In this document: piece after piece, positions 47,219 to 56,312 of the stretch
Layout: each line of letters begins with the position of its first letter
Numbering within the stretch: position 1 is the first letter of the stretch
Origin: Natronosalvus amylolyticus
GTDB lineage: Archaea > Halobacteriota > Halobacteria > Halobacteriales > Natrialbaceae
Direction of reading: 5' to 3'
Assembly: GCF_024298845.1 (NCBI RefSeq)
Contig: NZ_CP101156.1
Coordinates: forward strand, 496,001 to 560,000
Length of the DNA: 64,000 nucleotides
Notes under the pieces: model-generated
Seen by the model: only the letters and a program-made list of their open reading frames with translations
Databases searched by the model: none
Told to the model about the DNA's origin: nothing
Translations under genes and position numbers: made by a program

Positions 47219-49270
47219 TTACTGCTCTCGAGCGTTGTAGATCACGTCGACTGCGGCGTCGCCTAACAGCTTGAAATCCTCGAGATCGCCGGCAAACCAG
47301 TAGGCGTCGAGCCAGTTGCCGACCGCGCCGCGAACGGTTCTGCCATCGATGATGTCTTCCTCGTTGATCGAGGCGTTCCGGTAGTCGGATTTGACGACTG
47401 CGCCGCTCGCCCGGAACGAGTATACCGCCGGTCCGGACGCGTTCGTTCCGTCGATGACGATGGCGTGTGGGAGGAGTTCGTGGTCGCCTGCGTCTTCGAT
47501 CTCGAGCGGTTCGCCATCGAGTGTCACGTTCGCTTCACCGTCGGTGAAGGAAACGTCAGTTAGCGCGCCCGAAAACCGGAATCGCTGGGTGCTGTCCGTC
47601 ACGGAACTCTGAGCTGTGGTGCCAGAGACCATCGTGACGTTCTCGGCCGGATCGTCCCCGTCGTAGACGAGGTCGCCGTCGACCGTGATCTCGAAACTCG
47701 CGGGTTCACCCGTTCCCTCGATCTCGAGGACGTGTGGATGGTCCGCTCCGTAGTCGGCTGGGTCGATCACGTCGCCGTTTACCGACATCGTCGCCGGTCC
47801 GTCGACCGTTACCTGCTCGAGTGAACCGGAAAACCGGAACGCATCGCGCCAGTTCGCGACGGTGCCCTGGACGTGTCCGTCCTCGATTTCGAGGCCGTCG
47901 TCGATCGTCGCACCCTGGGCGTTCGAGCTTTCGACGTGTCCATCGACGACGAACTCGTACCGGCTGACATCTGCATCTGCGCCTTCGACCAGGAGCAAGT
48001 TCTCGAGGACGTCGTCGATATCGTCAGGGTCGATTTCGACGCCGTTGACGCGGACGGCCGCGCCGCCATCGACCGTTAGCGTCTCGATTTCGCCGTCGAA
48101 TCGGAACGCGTCGAGATAGTTGGCGACGACGCCTTCCGCGTAGTTTCCGTCGACGGTTGCTTCGGCGTCGATAGTCGCGTTTTCGTCTGTGCTGGGTTCG
48201 ATATCGCCTGTCGTCGTGAACGCGTACTCAGTGGTGTCGGTGTCTGATTCACGCCCGTCGACCACGATAACGTTTGATAGCCTCGTGGTTTCGGGTTCCG
48301 CCGACGCGTCGTTCGAATTTCCCGAGGCGGCCTCCACAGCTGACGTCGGACAACCGTCAGGAACGACGTTACGTGGTGACGTCCCGTTGCCACCGGCCAT
48401 ATTGATCGACCCGCCCGGACGTCTGAATCCGCCATTGAAGCCGGTGTCGTACTGGGTGTTGGTCATTCGAACGGCGGAAGACCTCCCGTTTGCACCGACG
48501 ACGACGGAGTAGTGACGGCCACCCATCGCAAGGTGACAGTTGTCGACGTGGACGGTTCCGGGTGCCCACGCCCAGACGCCACGTCCGTTTTTGTATCTGC
48601 TCGTATTGACCGCCGTACAGTTCGTAATTGAGCCTTCGCCCAGACGGTAATGAGATACCCACGAGTCTCGCGAGTAGCAGTTACTAATATCGACGGTCCC
48701 ACCGCTGCCGTTGTGCATCGGCGCCGAACAATAAAACGAGTTGTCACCCATCTCCTGTATATTCACGCGGTCGATGTTGATGTGACCGGTATGCTGTGGG
48801 GCAACCCAGATGCCAACACCCATTCGGTGGCCGTGGACTGCCCCGTCACCGAGATAGACGTTCTCCATCGTCGATGTATTTCCACGGCGGTCGGAGAGGC
48901 CAAAGACGGCGTCGTGTTGCCCGACGCGACCCTGGATACCCACATTTCGGATCGTCCAGTTGGTCCCGTGTGCGGCGATCACAACCTTGGCCTCGTCAGC
49001 GGTACAATCGATCAACAGGTTCTCGAGCGTCTCGTTCGAGCCGACGCGAATCACGCGTCGTTCACCTGCGCCGACGGTAATCTCGTCATACCCGGACGCA
49101 CTGGCGCGACCGGCAGCGGCCGTTGTGACCGCACCGGTCAGCGCGCTCGCGGAGGCGAGCTTGAGGTACCCCCGTCGGTTGAGTAATCCGCTATTACCGT
49201 CGATTTCAGTCGTTTCAGGTCGATTACCGCTCGTATCACTATCATCCGATACCGAAACGTCGCGTGCCAT
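47219..49270 (-). CDS. Tat-exported beta-helix surface protein with four C-terminal repeats
   Basis: 683 residues. A twin-arginine signal (NRRGYLKLASASALTG, about 31-46) is followed by a right-handed parallel beta-helix of pectate-lyase type (about 60-310) with ENVYLGDGAVHG, GHINIDRVNIQ and CYSRDSWVSHYRLG. The rest, about 330-683, is four modules of about 82 residues with the pattern IDG...F.FSG...VDG...VNG. Catalytic residues of a lyase are not evident; binding or adhesion is as likely. The smaller paralogue at 49692-50696 lacks the repeats. Confidence 0.85.
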   Translation of the reverse strand: MARDVSVSDDSDTSGNRPETTEIDGNSGLLNRRGYLKLASASALTGAVTTAAAGRASASGYDEITVGAGERRVIRVGSNETLENLLIDCTADEAKVVIAAHGTNWTIRNVGIQGRVGQHDAVFGLSDRRGNTSTMENVYLGDGAVHGHRMGVGIWVAPQHTGHINIDRVNIQEMGDNSFYCSAPMHNGSGGTVDISNCYSRDSWVSHYRLGEGSITNCTAVNTSRYKNGRGVWAWAPGTVHVDNCHLAMGGRHYSVVVGANGRSSAVRMTNTQYDTGFNGGFRRPGGSINMAGGNGTSPRNVVPDGCPTSAVEAASGNSNDASAEPETTRLSNVIVVDGRESDTDTTEYAFTTTGDIEPSTDENATIDAEATVDGNYAEGVVANYLDAFRFDGEIETLTVDGGAAVRVNGVEIDPDDIDDVLENLLLVEGADADVSRYEFVVDGHVESSNAQGATIDDGLEIEDGHVQGTVANWRDAFRFSGSLEQVTVDGPATMSVNGDVIDPADYGADHPHVLEIEGTGEPASFEITVDGDLVYDGDDPAENVTMVSGTTAQSSVTDSTQRFRFSGALTDVSFTDGEANVTLDGEPLEIEDAGDHELLPHAIVIDGTNASGPAVYSFRASGAVVKSDYRNASINEEDIIDGRTVRGAVGNWLDAYWFAGDLEDFKLLGDAAVDVIYNAREQ

Positions 49271-49691
49271 GCAATCAGGTAATTTGAGGATACCGGCATA
49301 AATCTTTCTTTAAACTAATGAATTAAATTTACAGACACTCGATATAGTCGGAACGACAGGCAATAACAATATCTCTATACATTCATACAGATATGACCAT
49401 TAGGGCATGGAAATAGGGGCGGTAACAGTGTATTACCGCAAAAGCCCGCTCGAGCCTGGTCACCTTCTCATCAACGAGGTCACAATGTGAGGGGAAAGCA
49501 AGCGCTATCAGGAAGGTTTTGATAATAAATTGCAAATGATACGCGGACCCAGAGAGTCCGGAGAGCTGGTGGAGGTCCGTGCGTCCAGTGGGATGTTGTC
49601 AGCGGAGACCGGTCACCGAGGGTTCAAGTGGAGGGTGTCGTCAGCGGAGGCCGTGTTGCGTCGTTCGCGAGTTGCCGAGTGGGTGGTGGAT
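49271..49691. promoter_or_regulatory. AT-rich region before the beta-helix gene
   Basis: 421 bases with no supported gene. The minus-strand GATTTATGC at 49296-49304 is a TATA box about 31 bases from the ATG at 49270. The stretch 49305-49400 is unusually AT-rich. The remainder, to the end of the second beta-helix gene, shows nothing else. Confidence 0.5.
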
Positions 49692-50696
49692 TCAGAACCC
49701 GAACCAGGTAAACGATGGACCAGTGTCCGCACTTGAGGTACCTTCGTCCCCACTGGCAGCTGCTTCAGGAGTCTCTGGGACGCCGTCAGGAATCTCCGGC
49801 TCCGGATTCGTGCCGACGCTGTCATCGATTTCGATGCTCGAGCCAAATTTCTCGTTGAGACCGCCGTGGAAGTCCGAGCTGTAATCCGTCTCGGTCACCG
49901 TCAGGGAGGTCCCGTTTCCGTTCGCACCCACGTCGATCGCGTAGTTATGCCCGTTCATATCGAGTTGGCAGTTATCGATTTCGCAGGTGCCGGGCGACCA
50001 GACCCAGATACCGCGGCCACCGTATCCGTCGCGGTCGACGTGGACGCTCGAGTTCGTGACAGCGCTCCCGGCCGAACCGATTCGGAAGTTCGAGACGTAG
50101 TTGTTCGCGGCGTAGCACTCGTCGATGTGTACGGTACCGCCACCGTTTCCACCGGGCGCAGAAGCGTAGATTCCGTTATCTGGGAAGTTCTGCACGTTCA
50201 CGTGGCGGAAATCGATGTGTCCGTTGTGCTCAGGGCTGACCCAGAACGCCGTCTCACCCGTTGCCTGTGAGCCGTGTACGGCACCGTCGGCGATGTAGAC
50301 GTTTTCGATCGTACTTTCACCGCCGTCGAGATCAGAAATACCGAACGCTGCATCCGGTGCACCGACATCGAACTCACCTTTGATACCGACGTTTCGGATC
50401 GTCCAGTCGGTAGCGTGAGCCGCGATCGTCACGCGCGCACCGGCTGCCGTACAGTCGAATAAGACGTTCTCGAGGGTTTCGCCGTCCTCGAGGGACACTA
50501 ACCGATCCTCACCGCTGTCGAGGGTGATGGTCTCGTAGTCGCCGTCGTCACCAGCAGCCGTGCCAACTGCACCGAGGGCCAGGCCGGTTGCCGCAGCGAG
50601 CGAACCCGCAGCGCGAAGGTACGAACGGCGGGATAATCGCTCGTTACGAGCAGTAATCTGTGGTTCGACATCGGTAGTGCGAGAATTCTGCGCCAT
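49692..50696 (-). CDS. Tat-exported beta-helix protein, short paralogue
   Basis: 334 residues from ATG 50696. Tat signal SRRSYLRAAGSLAAATG (about 22-38), then the same beta-helix as the 47219 gene (ETLENVLFDCTA, DWTIRNVGIKG, ENVYIADGAVHG, CYAANNYVSNFRIG). It ends in a low-complexity tail rich in E, A, G and S, and lacks the 82-residue modules. Its TATA box (minus-strand GGTTTATGTG, about 50721-50730) resembles that of the longer paralogue. Probably a recent duplication pair. Confidence 0.85.
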   Translation of the reverse strand: MAQNSRTTDVEPQITARNERLSRRSYLRAAGSLAAATGLALGAVGTAAGDDGDYETITLDSGEDRLVSLEDGETLENVLFDCTAAGARVTIAAHATDWTIRNVGIKGEFDVGAPDAAFGISDLDGGESTIENVYIADGAVHGSQATGETAFWVSPEHNGHIDFRHVNVQNFPDNGIYASAPGGNGGGTVHIDECYAANNYVSNFRIGSAGSAVTNSSVHVDRDGYGGRGIWVWSPGTCEIDNCQLDMNGHNYAIDVGANGNGTSLTVTETDYSSDFHGGLNEKFGSSIEIDDSVGTNPEPEIPDGVPETPEAAASGDEGTSSADTGPSFTWFGF

Positions 50697-50930
50697 GCAT
50701 TTGCGTAACCTGGGCTTTCGCACATAAACCTTTCCGTATCAAAGGCAATGATTTTACAGAAAATCATTAGAAACATACGCTGTATTCACAAAATAATAGC
50801 ATTATTGTACAGCAATCATTACTTTCGTCGAACCCAGGGTGTCGGCGAAATAAGCATGGGTTACGGAGCGGTGTGGCCGTTTGAAGTGATGTATGGATAG
50901 GTTTATGATACTAACTTTCAAATATCTGCT

Positions 50931-51536
50931 ATGAAACGGCGAACGCTTCTTGCTGCGACCGGTCTCTCGACGGTCACTATCAGTGGTTGTTTGAGTAGTG
51001 ATGATGACGCTAGCGACGAGTCAACCGGTGACGATGGCGCGCTATTCGGCGATGATGCTTCTGACGACGCCACCAGTGATGACGAGGATTCGGGGGATGC
51101 CGGTGACTCGGAAAACGGCGACGAAGGGTACCGTCTCGAGGGCTTCGAAGATTGTAGTGCGCCCGACACGGACGATCTCGAGGCTTTGCTGCCAACCGAA
51201 GCGGACGTCGATGGCCTCTCGAACGCTGGAAGTGGAAGTGGAACGGATGTCGGCGTCGAACGGGTGAGCAGAACGTTCAGGGAGGGTGGCTCGACGGACG
51301 TGAACACAGTCGTTGGACGCGTAGAAGAACCGCCGTTTCAACAAAATCAGCTCTCGCGAAATATACTCTACGCCGATTCGTCCCACGCGGAGAAACTCGC
51401 CTACGTCATCGTCGGGGAGTACCTTTTCATTACCGGTGGGTTCGACGAAAATCACGCCATCGAGATGTTGACTGCGTTTCCGTCCATCGACCAGGCGTGT
51501 GCTGCAAATGCCGAACTCGTCGATTCGGACTCGTGA
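50931..51536 (+). CDS. Tat lipoprotein, haloarchaeal
   Basis: 201 residues. The N-terminus MKRRTLLAATGLSTVTISGCLSS has both a twin-arginine motif and a lipobox with the lipidated cysteine at residue 20. About 50 very acidic residues (DDDASDESTGDDG) lead to a folded domain with CSAPDTDDLEALLP and GEYLFITGGFDENHAIEML. TATA box GTTTATGATA at 50901-50910 is about 26 bases upstream. The domain is unknown; it is anchored outside the membrane. Confidence 0.85.
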   Translation: MKRRTLLAATGLSTVTISGCLSSDDDASDESTGDDGALFGDDASDDATSDDEDSGDAGDSENGDEGYRLEGFEDCSAPDTDDLEALLPTEADVDGLSNAGSGSGTDVGVERVSRTFREGGSTDVNTVVGRVEEPPFQQNQLSRNILYADSSHAEKLAYVIVGEYLFITGGFDENHAIEMLTAFPSIDQACAANAELVDSDS

Positions 51537-51722
51537 ACCGCTCCGGTTTGCTCCGCCTGTAAATAGTTGTAGAGAGGTCGGGGTCGCTTTTCCTCATACA
51601 AGCGTGTAGCTGAGTACTCCGTCGAACTCCCATTTTGCTTGGCAAAGGAGGAGCAAAGAGGATGTCGATCGCTATACGATGACGAGGACGGCCCGACGTA
51701 TTCTCCCTGGATATGGTGTCGT

Positions 51723-53510
51723 CTACTCTCCTTCAACTTCGTACATCCTGAATTCGTTGTTCGAGACGAGTCGATTGACACCGGGGTCCTGTTCGATGGA
51801 CTCGAGGGCTTCACGGGAGTGATGAAGTTCCTGATACACCTCGAGTTCACGCGTCTCGTCGTAGGCGCTCACGGTGAAGTAGTAGTCTGTCCCGTGATAG
51901 GCACCACTGTAATTGCCGGCTTCGAACTCCTCGACTAGGACCTGTCCACCTGCACCACCGTCATAGTTGATCTCGGTCCCTGCCTCAGTTCCGTGGTAGG
52001 CGTCTCCATACCGGCTGATTCCGTAGCCGAACCCGGCGAAGAGTCGTTCGTCTGCTCGGGTCTCGAGAGCCGTGTCGTAGCCGAACTGCTGTTGTTCGGT
52101 GACGTGCTGGGTCGGCTGATAGATCGTCGGTGACGCAAACAGCGTCATGAGTGTGAGGACGAGACACGCCGAGACGAAGATGGCGGCGAGTGCGTTCGAA
52201 CCCGGGGTCGTCAGGAAGCCGGAAAGCCAGCCGAACAGGTGTGCCAGCGCGATGCCGCCGAGTATCGTCAGGAGGACGTAAATGAAGCCCACCTGTCTGA
52301 ACGCCATCGTCGGCGTCCCGAAGAAATACACGATGAACATGGCGAAAAGCGGCACGGTTGCCAGTGCCAGGTACGTAATGTACGCCCGAGCATCGCTATC
52401 GAGTTGCGTTCGTCCGAGCCAGTTTGAAAGGACGAACAGGGCGGCTATGGTACCGATAATCGCTGCCACGAGAAACATAAGGACGAACAGCTCGACGAGG
52501 CTGCCACCGATTTCAGTTAGCGACCCACCCCGTTGTCCGACCTCGGAACCGGTACCGATATCCTGCACGAAAAGGCCATATACCAGCCCGGAAAACGCCC
52601 TTCGGAAACGCTCGTTCGCGGCAGCCCACAGGACGAAGAGCACGCCCAGAAGCGCAGCGGGCGTGTGCATTCGTGGATGCGTCGAGATTGGATGGTTCGC
52701 GGAACGAAGGCTCGCGAGCATCTGGACGCCGGCGAGTGCTGCGAACACGACGACGACGTTGACCATCTGCTGTGGGTGTACCAGCAGAATCCCCGCTCCC
52801 ACGAAGATGAGCAGAAACGTAAACGGCGAGATGCCAAAGGGCAACCGCTCGAGGCCACCTCGCCGACCCAGATACGCAACTAGCGCGAACAGCGCCACTG
52901 GAACGAGGAACAGCGCGTTCGAGTTCGTATGCGGTCCCATGTGGGTCGCGACGTTGTTAACCGGTAGAACCATCCAGGAGACGATAGCCGCGAATCCGGC
53001 CGCACCGGCGGTTCCGGTAATCGCTCGAGCAATGAGCGGAACGAAGACGACGAACGGAACGAACAGAAGAATAACGGACATAATCACCGCTCGCTCCATC
53101 GAAATTCCACCCGCTATGTGGACGGTAGTAGCGATCGAGTGCAGCCCCGGATAGAACAGTTCGTGGGGTGTCATCGTACCCTGCGTGAAATCCCGAACCC
53201 AGCCGAGGTGCGTGAGGGCGTCGCCCATCCCCTGGAAGTGATAGTTACGAATCACTGGGATGCTCACGACGGTCGTTACCGTCAGCCCCCCGAGTGCCAT
53301 TGCCCCGACCTGATATGGCCCTCGCGTCCCGATCGTCAGCCCAATCGCGATTGCCAGGGCGAGACCGACGCCCAGCCAGGTGAGCGTCGGTGTGGCAGTA
53401 TAAATCGACGGCTCGTACCCCGACGGCGGCGACCGCCGAGCGACGCCAATCGCGAGCGCCAGAGCGAGGAAACCCACCGCGAGGACGGTATTGAGTATCG
53501 TCCGGTTCAT
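51723..53510 (-). CDS. Polytopic membrane protein, GT-C glycosyltransferase-like
   Basis: 595 residues, about 12 membrane helices up to about residue 465 and a soluble C-terminal domain of about 130 residues. A first luminal-side loop has NYHFQGMGDALTHLGWVRDF, with the D and H typical of the metal-binding loop of GT-C enzymes that use polyprenyl-phosphate sugars. No Pfam name can be given with certainty. It lies in the glycan region, which supports a transferase or flippase-like role. Confidence 0.6.
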   Translation of the reverse strand: MNRTILNTVLAVGFLALALAIGVARRSPPSGYEPSIYTATPTLTWLGVGLALAIAIGLTIGTRGPYQVGAMALGGLTVTTVVSIPVIRNYHFQGMGDALTHLGWVRDFTQGTMTPHELFYPGLHSIATTVHIAGGISMERAVIMSVILLFVPFVVFVPLIARAITGTAGAAGFAAIVSWMVLPVNNVATHMGPHTNSNALFLVPVALFALVAYLGRRGGLERLPFGISPFTFLLIFVGAGILLVHPQQMVNVVVVFAALAGVQMLASLRSANHPISTHPRMHTPAALLGVLFVLWAAANERFRRAFSGLVYGLFVQDIGTGSEVGQRGGSLTEIGGSLVELFVLMFLVAAIIGTIAALFVLSNWLGRTQLDSDARAYITYLALATVPLFAMFIVYFFGTPTMAFRQVGFIYVLLTILGGIALAHLFGWLSGFLTTPGSNALAAIFVSACLVLTLMTLFASPTIYQPTQHVTEQQQFGYDTALETRADERLFAGFGYGISRYGDAYHGTEAGTEINYDGGAGGQVLVEEFEAGNYSGAYHGTDYYFTVSAYDETRELEVYQELHHSREALESIEQDPGVNRLVSNNEFRMYEVEGE

Positions 53511-53806
53511 AGCTGTAGCGAACGGCGAAAGTCACTCGGTCGTCGACGTTGCTTCCCGCTCGAGGCTTTTCGAATCACTGGCGAACCTGCATACTCCATT
53601 GGAGTTGGCGTTGCAACGGACGGGGTTTGTTATACCCGTCCTACCTCCGAGGAAGGTTGGTCGTATAGACTGGGCCTGCCCGTGAAACCCGGGAGAGGGT
53701 CCGTGGTTTCCGTCTGTCTGATTGTGGTGTCCAGCAGTCCGTCTATCCGCACGATCGAACTCAAATTTAATACAGGCCATCTACTACCAATCTACTAACT
53801 ATAGAT

Positions 53807-54049
53807 ATGACCTCACGAGACCCAAAAGAGATGCTTCTCGTAATAGCCAAAATCAGTTTAGCGTTAGTGGGCGCAATCGTAATCACCGCTCTTGCAACGA
53901 TCGTTCTTCCGTTTAGCGGTTTCAGTCCGCAAACTCCCGGGAGAGTCGTTCAGATTTCGGTGTTTTATACAGTTTGGGCACTTTTGCTATTCAAACTCCT
54001 CTTCGGAGCGTATATTCCTCGAGAAATATTCAGTACCAGTGCATCGTAG
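53807..54049 (+). CDS. Small two-helix membrane protein
   Basis: 80 residues with two hydrophobic helices (about 9-30 and 47-65) and no recognised motif. It is located before palindromic element B. Function unknown. Confidence 0.55.
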   Translation: MTSRDPKEMLLVIAKISLALVGAIVITALATIVLPFSGFSPQTPGRVVQISVFYTVWALLLFKLLFGAYIPREIFSTSAS

Positions 54050-54077
54050 TCTTCGTTTTGCCGGGCTTGCGTGCTTC

Positions 54078-54161
54078 TATGGTAGCAATTGAAACGATGT
54101 ACACACCTATGGCGACGCAAGCTTGCGATAGGGTGTGCAATGACTTTCAATAGCTACTATA
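54078..54161 (-). repeat. Palindromic 84-bp element, copy B
   Basis: Reverse orientation to copy A and most similar to it. The arm GTAGCAATTGAAACG (from about 54082) is mirrored by CTTTCAATAGCTAC near 54146-54159. Located between the 80-residue membrane protein and the PP-loop gene. Confidence 0.85.
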
Positions 54162-54242
54162 GGCCACCCCTTCCAGATGTCGTGACGGTTCAACCATTGT
54201 CAGTATTTATGGCAACCCCTGTGGTGGCGGGCACAACGAACG

Positions 54243-55607
54243 ATGGCACGGATACATATCGACAGGTCAACAGTCGACGGTTCGACCCTCCGAACGACAG
54301 TTCGTCCCTCGAGGGAGGTGACCCAGTTTTTCAGCGGGTCGCCACTCGAGGTCACGTACGAAGGTACCTCGCTCGAGGCAGTCCCGGAGTCGATTCGCTG
54401 TCTGCCGGCACTCTCTCAAATTGCACCCGTTGCGTGGGCCACCGGGGCCGACATCTACGTCGAATCGGTCGACGCGACGTTCGTCCGAGGACTCGAGGAC
54501 GTCAAAGCGAACATGCTCGAGATGTACCCGTTTCTCGAGGGGGGAAACCTCTACGCACAGGAGGTAGTCGACAGGGGGCAAGTGAACGAGACGGATGGAG
54601 ACCAGTCTGTAGTGACCAACGACTCGTCCAATGAACCAGCGCGACCCAGTGCCGGTCTGTTGTTTACCGGGGGTGTCGACTCAACGTGCTCGTACGTTCG
54701 ACACCGTGACGAAGCGCCGACGTTGATCAGCGTTCGAGGGTGGACGATTACTCCAGACTCCGCAGACGACCACCAGTGGGAACACCTCCGCACGCGAACG
54801 AGTGGGTTTGCCGCCGAACGCGACCTCGAGACGGCGTTCATAGCGGCCAACATGCTCTCGTTTCTCGACCATCCCATGCTGTTAGCGCATTTCAAACGCT
54901 ACGTCGATGGCGGGTGGTACAGTTCGGTCGGTCACGGACTCGGATTGCTCGGACTGTGTGCCCCGCTTGCGTTCAGCCGTAGTCTCGAGGACATCTACAT
55001 GGCGGCCACTCACTGGGAGGGAATCGACCTCGAATGGGGATCTCGTCCCGACATCGACGACCACGTTCGGTGGGCTGGGACCCGTTGTCATCACGACGGC
55101 TACGAACTGACTCGCCAGGAACGACTGGACGTAATCGCCGAGTACGTCGAAACCGAGTGCCCCGAGCTGGCACTCCAAACGTGTAACGTGCGCATGGACG
55201 GGAACTGTGGCGACTGCGAGAAGTGTTATCGAACAGCCGTGGGCCTTCGCCTCTCCGGCCTCGAGCCGAGCGAGCACGGCTATCCGTTCGACGAGTCGTC
55301 GTATGCCGCCATGCGCGATGGCCTCGAGACGGGCCGCTGGATACTCGGGGAAGACGAACGGTATATGTGGGAAGACATCCGCAACCGAGCCAGCGAAACC
55401 GAGCCAAACTCGCCGGCCGAACGCGAATTCTTCCGATGGCTCGAGGGGGCCGACCTCACGGAAATCGTGGACAACTCGGGCTCCCCAATCCATCATCGAC
55501 TGCTTCGCGCGGGCGCAAGAACTGCCCCACACTCCGTCTACACGACGTTGTATCCGGCGTGGAACGTCGCCAAAACGGGGTATCGTCGTCTCACCTCGAG
55601 TCGATGA
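54243..55607 (+). CDS. PP-loop ATP-binding protein in glycan island
   Basis: 454 residues. An N-terminal region without recognised fold (about 1-130) is followed by a PP-loop: LLFTGGVDSTCSY (about 137-149), a variant of SGGxDS. Further on, NCGDCEKCYRT (about 322-332) is a cysteine cluster like the zinc or Fe-S site of QueC/TtuA-type enzymes. Such proteins adenylate a carboxylate or carbonyl and add N or S. The neighbourhood suggests modification of a sugar or its carrier, but no known enzyme matches fully. Confidence 0.65.
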   Translation: MARIHIDRSTVDGSTLRTTVRPSREVTQFFSGSPLEVTYEGTSLEAVPESIRCLPALSQIAPVAWATGADIYVESVDATFVRGLEDVKANMLEMYPFLEGGNLYAQEVVDRGQVNETDGDQSVVTNDSSNEPARPSAGLLFTGGVDSTCSYVRHRDEAPTLISVRGWTITPDSADDHQWEHLRTRTSGFAAERDLETAFIAANMLSFLDHPMLLAHFKRYVDGGWYSSVGHGLGLLGLCAPLAFSRSLEDIYMAATHWEGIDLEWGSRPDIDDHVRWAGTRCHHDGYELTRQERLDVIAEYVETECPELALQTCNVRMDGNCGDCEKCYRTAVGLRLSGLEPSEHGYPFDESSYAAMRDGLETGRWILGEDERYMWEDIRNRASETEPNSPAEREFFRWLEGADLTEIVDNSGSPIHHRLLRAGARTAPHSVYTTLYPAWNVAKTGYRRLTSSR

Positions 55608-55658
55608 AGTGAGACGAATGAGTGTGATCTCTCTCCGAACCGGCTGAACAAAAACGGG

Positions 55659-56072
55659 TTAGAGGCCGATATTCAACGCGTACGGCCAACTCGCGTTACT
55701 CACTGCGAGAAACGCGAGGGCGGCACCCGCACCGTAAACGTTCTTGAGGAAACTGGTCATCTCGTTCTGGGCGTCTTCGCCCTCGGCGTTCCAGAAGTCG
55801 TGCATCTTCACGGCGGAGACGAGCAAGAACAGAGCGAGGGCTCCGGCTCCGATCGCTGGCAGAACGCCTGCAATCACGGAGAATCCACCGAAAATTAGCA
55901 ATCCACCGCTTGCGAGGACCGAGAGTTTCGGTGCGGGGAGACCCTTGAATTCCGCGTAGCCTGCCATCGACTCGAGGTTCAGAAAGTGATTTAGCCCCAT
56001 AAACGCGAGAATCCCGCCGAACAGCACTCGAGCGAGCAAGAACGCGACGTCAGCCCCGGCAGCTTCGAACAT
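55659..56072 (-). CDS. DoxX-family membrane protein
   Basis: 137 residues, four membrane helices: FLLARVLFGGILAFMGLNHFLN opens the domain and LPAPKLSVLASGGLLIFGG follows. Standard DoxX length. Function unknown. It is convergent with the PP-loop gene. Confidence 0.8.
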   Translation of the reverse strand: MFEAAGADVAFLLARVLFGGILAFMGLNHFLNLESMAGYAEFKGLPAPKLSVLASGGLLIFGGFSVIAGVLPAIGAGALALFLLVSAVKMHDFWNAEGEDAQNEMTSFLKNVYGAGAALAFLAVSNASWPYALNIGL

Positions 56073-56312
56073 TAGTTTGTTACCTCGAGGGTGGTGGGAT
56101 GATTCGATTTCGTGGCGTTTATCGGACGAATTTCCGCTGTTGTAATCTCTGGTTTCATTACGTTACCAGGTACGTATTCGAACCATTATATCGGTTTGCG
56201 AACATCGGTGTCACCGGGTAACGACGATGTCACCGGCAGGAATTCACTCGAGATTGGTGTCCACAGTGAATTTCGCCGCCGGGATTACGTACAATGGATA
56301 TCGATGCCAGGA

